Shown here piece by piece: positions 58,861-64,000 of a stretch of DNA of 64,000 bases. The stretch's first letter is position 1. Every line of letters begins with the position of its first letter. Source of the stretch: Apoderus coryli (Eukaryota; Arthropoda; Insecta; Coleoptera; Attelabidae). The notes beneath the pieces were generated by a model, which was given only the letters and a program-made list of their open reading frames with translations, made no database searches and was not told the origin of the DNA. Position numbers and translations under genes: made by a program. Location: assembly GCA_911728435.2 (NCBI GenBank), contig OU452201.1, forward strand, positions 21,638,001-21,702,000, read 5' to 3'.

Positions 58861-59162
58861 CATAATTAACCGGCGCAAAATATAACGATTTTTCCACATC
58901 TTCGATGTGTTTACTTTTATATTGCAAATAAGCACTTTTTATAGTTGACTTAGGTCTTTGCATCCAACAGTAAAATCAGTGCATGAATTTATGTGTGAAT
59001 ATGTAGGTAATATTCGTTTTCCTTTGCTTTTTCTGTGAAGGGTTTTAAATCATTCCACGCTTGTTTATTCGAGGCAGCGATTTCTTTCTTGAAAATTAAG
59101 CACTTAAATTGAGGTTATTTATTTGTTACCAAACATGTGCACAACCACTCGTATTTTTCATA
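58861..59162. other. No recognisable gene
   Basis: May contain the lost N-terminus of the hAT-like pseudogene (NKQAWNDLKPFTEKAKENEY on the minus strand near 59040), but this is weak. Confidence 0.3.
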
Positions 59163-60346
59163 TACAGGGTTAGCAAAAAGTATGGAAACCCCTCAATATA
59201 TCACTAACGGTAAATGATATCAAAAAGAGTTTCATACAAGACTTGTAGGTTTTTTTTTTGAGCATTTATTGGTAGTACCTTAAAATATACCAGGTGGCCG
59301 AACAACAAAGTTGATCAAAGTTTTTAAATGGAACACCCTATATTTGACATCATTATTGAATTGTTTAGAGAATTCGAAACTAACTTTATGAAGAACTTTC
59401 TATCTCTAAAGTCACTCGCTACCGAGTTATCGACACGAGAATTTTGTGGAATCGCTAATGGTATGTATTTCGAGCATTTGCTTTAAATTGATTTTCTTTT
59501 ATTTTGTGTCTGTTTTGTTGGTGTGATTTAAGTTGTTTTAGTTTATAATAATTATTTCTGTTGCAATGTTTTTTGAATAAACAATTATTTTTGATATTTT
59601 GTTATTTCCATACTCATTTTCTTGTTTGATTTCAAGTGTTGATATCTCGGTAGCGAGTAAGTTTAGAGACAGGAAGTTCTTCATAAAGTTAGATTCAAAT
59701 TCTCCAAACAATTCGAAAATTATGTCAAATATAGGGTGTTCCATTTAAAAAATCACAACTTTGTTGAGCCACTCGGTAGATAGAAATTCTCAAAGTCATT
59801 TATCTTGAAAACGACTTCTTCTAGCATTATGAAACAAGTGAACATTTTTATGTATTGAGTCTCAAATTTATTAGTATTTCTAGAAAAAGTAAAAAAAGCG
59901 CACAAAAAAAAAGTTGGGACAAATTTTTTTCTGATGAGATGATGCGTTTCGGAAATATTACTAAAAACAGATACAAAACAGATACATTTCGTTTTTCAGA
60001 TACATCCTGTATCTGAAAAACGAAACATTTTTCGATATATGTTCATATGAAAAAAAATCTTATTTTCGCTTGTGGGATGTCCCCTTAAATTATTTTACGT
60101 TAATTTCGGGACACCCTGTATAATATAGATATATAAACTTTTGAACTGAGGTCATTTTTAGGATCCAGGGGTCATGAAATGAAGGACTGCATAAAAATTT
60201 TTCATAATTTCGGTGGTGTCGATCTCCTGAATTGATTTTTTTTGAAAATCCTCGAAAAACCTAAAAGTTTTGTATGCAACTTTTTTTCATACCATTTACC
60301 GTTTGGGATATATTGAGGAGTTTCAATACTTTTTGCTAACCCGGTA
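59163..60346. mobile_element. Composite MITE with TA target duplication
   Basis: The outer ends are inverted: CAGGGTTAGCAAAAAGTATG (59165) and the reverse complement of CCGGGTTAGCAAAAAGTATT (60344), with similarity continuing over about 90 bp (CCTCAATATAT, AACGGTAAATG, ATACAA). TA flanks both ends (59163-59164, 60345-60346). Inside is a second inverted pair, about 59296-59420 and 59640-59770, containing GGAACACCCTATATTTGACA and CTCGGTAGCGAGTAA. A solo GGGACACCCTGTATAATATA lies at 60109. No transposase. It looks like one MITE built from, or invaded by, others. Confidence 0.75.
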
Positions 60347-60901
60347 TAATCCGGATGAATACTCTATTGTAAGTTCGGGTTTTATATCCTAGGCCTTCCT
60401 TTCTTCTTAAGTAAAAGTTTTTCTTCGAATTATGGGGTTTTTGAAATAATTTGCACACAATTAACCTCAACTTTACTTACCTTTATTGATAATAAATGTC
60501 AAAGATGTTATGAAGAAATATTTTTGACACATCTAACAACCAATTAGATTTTGTTATTTCTTGTCATGTGACAGAATTCATCCAATCATTTCAACATTTA
60601 GCTGAAAACTACCCTAAGGTAGTTTTCAATCACTATGACACCCCGATTGTTTAAAAAAAGCTATCTGCCGGAATATCCCTCTGACATGGACAAATGCCCC
60701 ATAATTATTTGTCAAATTTTTAAAGCACATTGGTTGGTAACAGCGTAACATTATATCGCTTATCAATGTCCTAGGAATATTATGGATAATAATTAAATAT
60801 AATCGATTAATAATGAGTATTCTTTTAACAATAAATTTGAATAATTCAGTATCTTTTTTATTTATTTTTTTTTTGTTATTTTATGAGAAGCTTAAATATT
60901 C
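60347..60901. other. No recognisable gene
   Basis: Contains AGCTGAAAACTACCCTAAGG followed closely by TAGTTTTCA, a small inverted repeat at 60600-60629. Otherwise nothing. Confidence 0.45.
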
Positions 60902-61068
60902 GAGGGTTGCCTTTTATATTTCGGGATTTGGCAACCCTGGTCTTGCAATCTGGCAACTGCCAGCTCTATCGTAAAGTTGGACATTTTTGAAGTTAGACGT
61001 TCACAAAACGTTTTGACATACGACATGTGTTGTTTACAGTAACTTAAAAGATTCATCTAGGCCCAAAA

Positions 61069-63010
61069 ATGGAAATTAATCGTGAACATTTTCGTGCGAT
61101 TATTTTCTACAACTTTCAACGTGGGTTAACTCAGCAACAGTGCGTGGATGAACTTAATTCAATTTTTGGCGATGAAGCTCCATCAAGGAGCAGTGTTTAT
61201 CCAATGTATGGTGAATCAATCGTGGTTGTAGTTCACTCCAAGACGAATTCCGTGAAGGTAGTCCAAATCAGTTGTTGTTCCGAAAACCATTGATGCTGTG
61301 CGCGAACTGATATTGCAAGATCGTCATGTGACCTATCAAACGATGGAGACAACCTTATGCATTAGTGGGACCAGCATACATTCTATATTGCATAAACATT
61401 TGACTGCCAAAAAAATTTGTTCGCGTTGGATACCACACAATTTGTCAATCGCTCAAAAAAGGCTCGTGTCGATTGGTCGAAAGAAATGCTCAAAAAACAC
61501 GATCGCGGTAGTAGTAGTAGTAGTAGTCTTTATTTGCACATATGAAATAATGATTACAATAATTTGGCTAACTTAAGATTAGGCGCGTAAGTTTTAAGTA
61601 AAACTTGTGTGCGTCTCATCGTCGGTTTACAATTATTATAAGTACATGATGATAGGTACCTTAAGTAACGTACAAATATACTATTTTAAGCTTAATACTA
61701 CACTCTTAAGTCTGATAATAAATTTAGATTTCTAAAAGGTAACACCAACAAAGTAAAGATGAATTCCACTCCGGTTAACAAACAACAAAAATTTTTAAAT
61801 TTATTGATAGTTCATAAAAAGTGCGAAATGTTTAAGGGCAAAATTGTTTAATTGTTTAAGGGCAAGAAGTTTACGGGAACAGTACTGGATATACTAAAGT
61901 TAAAACAATTGAGCTGCCCTACCTAGTTTACCATTTCATGAATTTTTGATCTATTTTTGTGGATCCAGACAAAGATTTCTCTTTTAAAAATGAAAAATCT
62001 ATCGCTATTTTCTTTTGTTTTATTAGATAATAAGTTGAACAAGCGAGGGGCTATATAATCCGAATGCCTTTGACCTATAGATTTCTTTGCGAATATTTCT
62101 TTGTAATGGTGTCGTGTCCGTGTATCATATTGATGTAGTAACCCCTCATAGTTAGTTTTATTTTTATTAAAGTTTATTAAAATAATTTGAGCATATAATT
62201 GTCTAATATCCAAAATGTCAATTTCATTATATAATGTCTCAGTGGAGTATAAGAATGGTTTGCTAAAAAATAATTTTTAAAATTCGATTTTGAATTCGTT
62301 GCAATGGATTCAAAATAGATTTCGAAGCTCCACCCCAACACACCAATCCGTATCTAAGAATTGATTCAACCAGAGACTTATACACGACTATTAATTCTTT
62401 TGCTTCGAAACACGTCTATGACATCGTGACAGGTAATGAATCGTGGATTTACGCGTATGAGCCCGAAAGTAAACACTAGTCGACTGTATGGGTGTTTCAA
62501 GATGAGCCAAATCCAACAAAAGTTGTTCGCGCACAAAGTACTTCCAAGCAAAGGGTCGCCTGTTTTTACGGAAAATCTGGACGTGTCGCAACCGTACCAC
62601 TAGAACAACGCAGAACAGTCAATTCTGAGTGGTACACAACTATTTGTTTGCCAGTTGTCTTCCAAGAAATCAGGAAAACTAACCGCCGAAGACGGATCAC
62701 TCTTCACCACCGACAATGCGAGCTCTCACACATCGGCTCAACCAACTGCATTTCTGAGCACCCAAAACATCGATTTGATGAGTCATCCGCCGTATAGTCC
62801 TGACTTGGCACTGAATGACTTCTTTTTATTCCCGTACGTAAAAACAAACTGAGAGGTCCACGTTTTTCGACACCTGAAGAAGCGGTTGCTGCATTCAGAA
62901 TGCATGTTCTGGAGATACCTCAATAAGAGTGGCAAAAGTGCTTAGACAATCGGTTCAAGCGTATGCAAAAGTGTATAAATGTTCATGGGGAATGTTTTGA
63001 AAAACAGTAA
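61069..63010 (+). pseudogene. Mariner transposase, interrupted
   Basis: The start at 61069 gives MEINREHFRAIIFYNFQRGL with TQQQCVDELN (N-terminal HTH). Two frameshifts near 61210-61260 pass through SSLQDEFREGSPN into DAVRELILQDRHVTYQTMET and ILHKHLTAKKICSRWIPHNL. After the LINE: YDIVTGNESWIYAYEPESK (first block; the family has D where this copy has N), VFQDEPNPTKVV, RRTVNSEWY, DNASSHTSAQ-like residues (second block), SHPPYSPDLALNDFFLFPYV (third block), and a stop at 63008-63010. Length without the LINE fits a transposase of about 345 residues. Inactivated by insertion, frameshifts, a stop after 'PESKH' and the D to N change. Confidence 0.9.
61510..62401 (-). mobile_element. 5'-truncated LINE nested in the mariner
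   Basis: The 3' tail is an (AGT)n run on the plus strand at 61509-61527, i.e. (ACT)n at the minus-strand end. From 62401 the minus strand codes for ELIVVYKSLVESILRYGLVC followed by WGGASKSILNPLQRIQNRIL (RT thumb region), a frame break, then MDIRQLYAQIILINFNKNK and QRHSDYIAPRLFNLLSNKTK with the C-terminal tail (62213-61923). The 3' UTR is about 390 bp. Removal of 892 bp restores the mariner reading frame, so no sizeable target duplication was created. Confidence 0.88.
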
Positions 63011-63074
63011 AGTGATTTTCGATGATTAATATTTGTTTTTGTTGTTTAATCCCGAAATATAAAAGGCAACCCTC

Positions 63075-63619
63075 CCACCAGGTGGTTTAAATCTTGTGTG
63101 ATCATCAAATTTCTAATTATGAGAATAAATTAAGGGTATCTGATGCCCCTTGTCTTGAGGCCCATAAAGTTTGTGTCCAGTAATTCAGTTTTAATTGAGT
63201 GCTTGTCCGTGAATGTTTAAATAATGGCAATTTATTCCGATAGTGACAAAAAAAGTCTTGTTGATGTTATGAATGTTCGATTTATAAATTGCAAATGTTA
63301 GTTTTCAATGTATTTGATCTGATATTTCAAGAATTTCAAACTAAAGTAGCGCAGATTTTTATAAAGATGATTTCACCCCTCCTTAATTAACTTTTTGCCG
63401 CATTTGATGGAACTGTATAAATATCTTAATTAAAGTTATTGAGATTTCCTGCAAACCTAGTTTGCGAGTAATGCAATTATCACTGATGTCTCAAGTGGGA
63501 CGAATTTCAACTTATAGCAATAATATAAGTGACTTAGAATCATACACCAATGGCGTGCCTGTGTAAGGAAAAATTGTTAAAAATATGAAAATCTGAGAAA
63601 TTATGAGCATATTCATATC
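63075..63619. other. No recognisable gene
   Basis: Nothing identified. CACCAGGTGGTTTAAATC at 63077 follows the mariner end. Confidence 0.45.
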
Positions 63620-63970
63620 CTTTTAGTTTATACATAAATATGTTCGCGAGGTAAGATAAACTCTTGAGTTTCTGAAGTCTCCGTTAATTCAAATAAGTGG
63701 TGGACCGCCACTGTGTTCGGTGCAGGCGGAAAGAGAATATGTTGTGATTTCTTTATCTTTAGTTCAAGCCCGATACTCCTGTGAGCGCCGTTGAATGCAT
63801 TTAGTATATTTTGAAGATCCCCTTCTGTATCAGGAAAACATTGTCAAACGCGTATTGGAGCTCAATGACTGATGTGTATACGATCTTCGTCCCTACGACG
63901 GTTGAAGAGTCCGCCGCCATCAAATCTTTAGACGATCTTTCCGGTGATGGAGAGGAGAGAGATACTATGA
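63620..63970 (-). mobile_element. LINE reverse transcriptase fragment running to the window edge
   Basis: On the minus strand one frame reads DTEGDLQNILNAFNGAHRSI then GLELKIKKSQHILFPPAPNT and VAVHHLFELT. This is the stretch just after the catalytic block in CR1-like LINEs ('....L...L..F......GL..N..KT......P'). The preceding frame has VIELQYAFDNVFL, where 'YADD' is expected, so one catalytic Asp is lost. There is a frameshift between the two. The element may continue beyond 64000. Confidence 0.7.
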
Positions 63971-64000
63971 TAGTTCTCACCTATACCTTTAATATTATGC

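Larger units (their letters stand above)
60902..63074 (+). mobile_element. Mariner transposon, nearly complete, split by a LINE
   Basis: The terminal inverted repeats are perfect over 24 bp (60902-60925, GAGGGTTGCCTTTTATATTT and four more bases; partner 63051-63074). Leaving out the nested LINE (61510-62401), the element is about 1.28 kb, the normal size of a mariner. Transposase reading resumes on the far side of the LINE at GCTTCGAAACACG. A second copy of GGCAACCCTGG at 60929 lies just inside the left repeat. Flanking TA duplication is not evident. This is the best preserved DNA transposon in the window. Confidence 0.92.

Noticed and set aside
1..64000. CRISPR arrays, operons, ribosome binding sites, bacterial features
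   Set aside because: The content is clearly that of an animal genome; no regularly spaced repeats or bacterial gene layout.

Overview
This looks like a piece of an A+T-rich arthropod, most likely insect, nuclear genome. I infer this from the mix of remnants: several mariner-type transposases including one with the layout of an insect mariner, a BEL/Pao-type integrase fragment, Jockey/CR1-like non-LTR retrotransposons with short simple-sequence tails, hAT, PIF/Harbinger and Crypton-like pieces, and Penelope-like ends. I find no convincing host gene, exon chain, tRNA or rRNA. The window reads as an intergenic (or large intronic) graveyard of mobile elements, and nearly every coding stretch is frameshifted, truncated or nested.

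Layout. 0.4-6.5 kb: a LINE tail, a transposase fragment inside an inverted-repeat unit, and a Harbinger-like element (about 1.47 kb) with a LINE 3' end nested inside it. 7.1-9.1 kb: a mariner-like derivative with terminal inverted repeats of about 650 bp. 9.9-13.5 kb: an interval bounded by a 31-bp perfect inverted repeat, full of smaller palindromes. 15.8-21.3 kb: a BEL/Pao pol fragment and four degenerate Tc1/mariner-superfamily transposases. 23.7-24.4 kb: two head-to-head Penelope-like ends, each with a hammerhead-ribozyme motif. 25.4-30.9 kb: another mariner-superfamily element, three LINE 3' ends and a Crypton-like tyrosine recombinase remnant. 33.1-36.5 kb: a Penelope-like end and two LINE fragments, one with a clean 306-codon reverse transcriptase C-terminal half. 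38.4-41.6 kb: GC-rich hairpin repeats, a solo mariner-type terminus and a hAT remnant. 44.3-47.4 kb: a second Penelope-like cluster in which a GIY-YIG endonuclease remnant lies directly upstream of a hammerhead motif. 50.0-58.9 kb: three mariner-superfamily fragments, LINE fragments and a hAT (DUF4371 plus dimerisation domain) pseudogene. 59.2-63.1 kb: a composite MITE with TA duplications, then a nearly complete mariner with perfect 24-bp inverted repeats, split by a LINE insertion. 63.6-64 kb: a LINE reverse transcriptase fragment running off the edge.

The most interesting system is the set of five hammerhead-like RNA motifs (about 23.84, 24.34, 33.19, 44.39 and 45.93 kb). Two share a full core with 4-bp stem I and 5-bp stem II. 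A third has a 4-bp stem I and full core but a weaker stem II. The other two are decayed. Stem III is reduced to two base pairs made from a self-complementary hexamer, which suits cleavage as a dimer, as is known for Penelope-associated hammerheads. One lies downstream of a recognisable Penelope endonuclease end. The family is known; its arrangement here (inverted pair, several divergent subfamilies in 23 kb) is the part worth testing.
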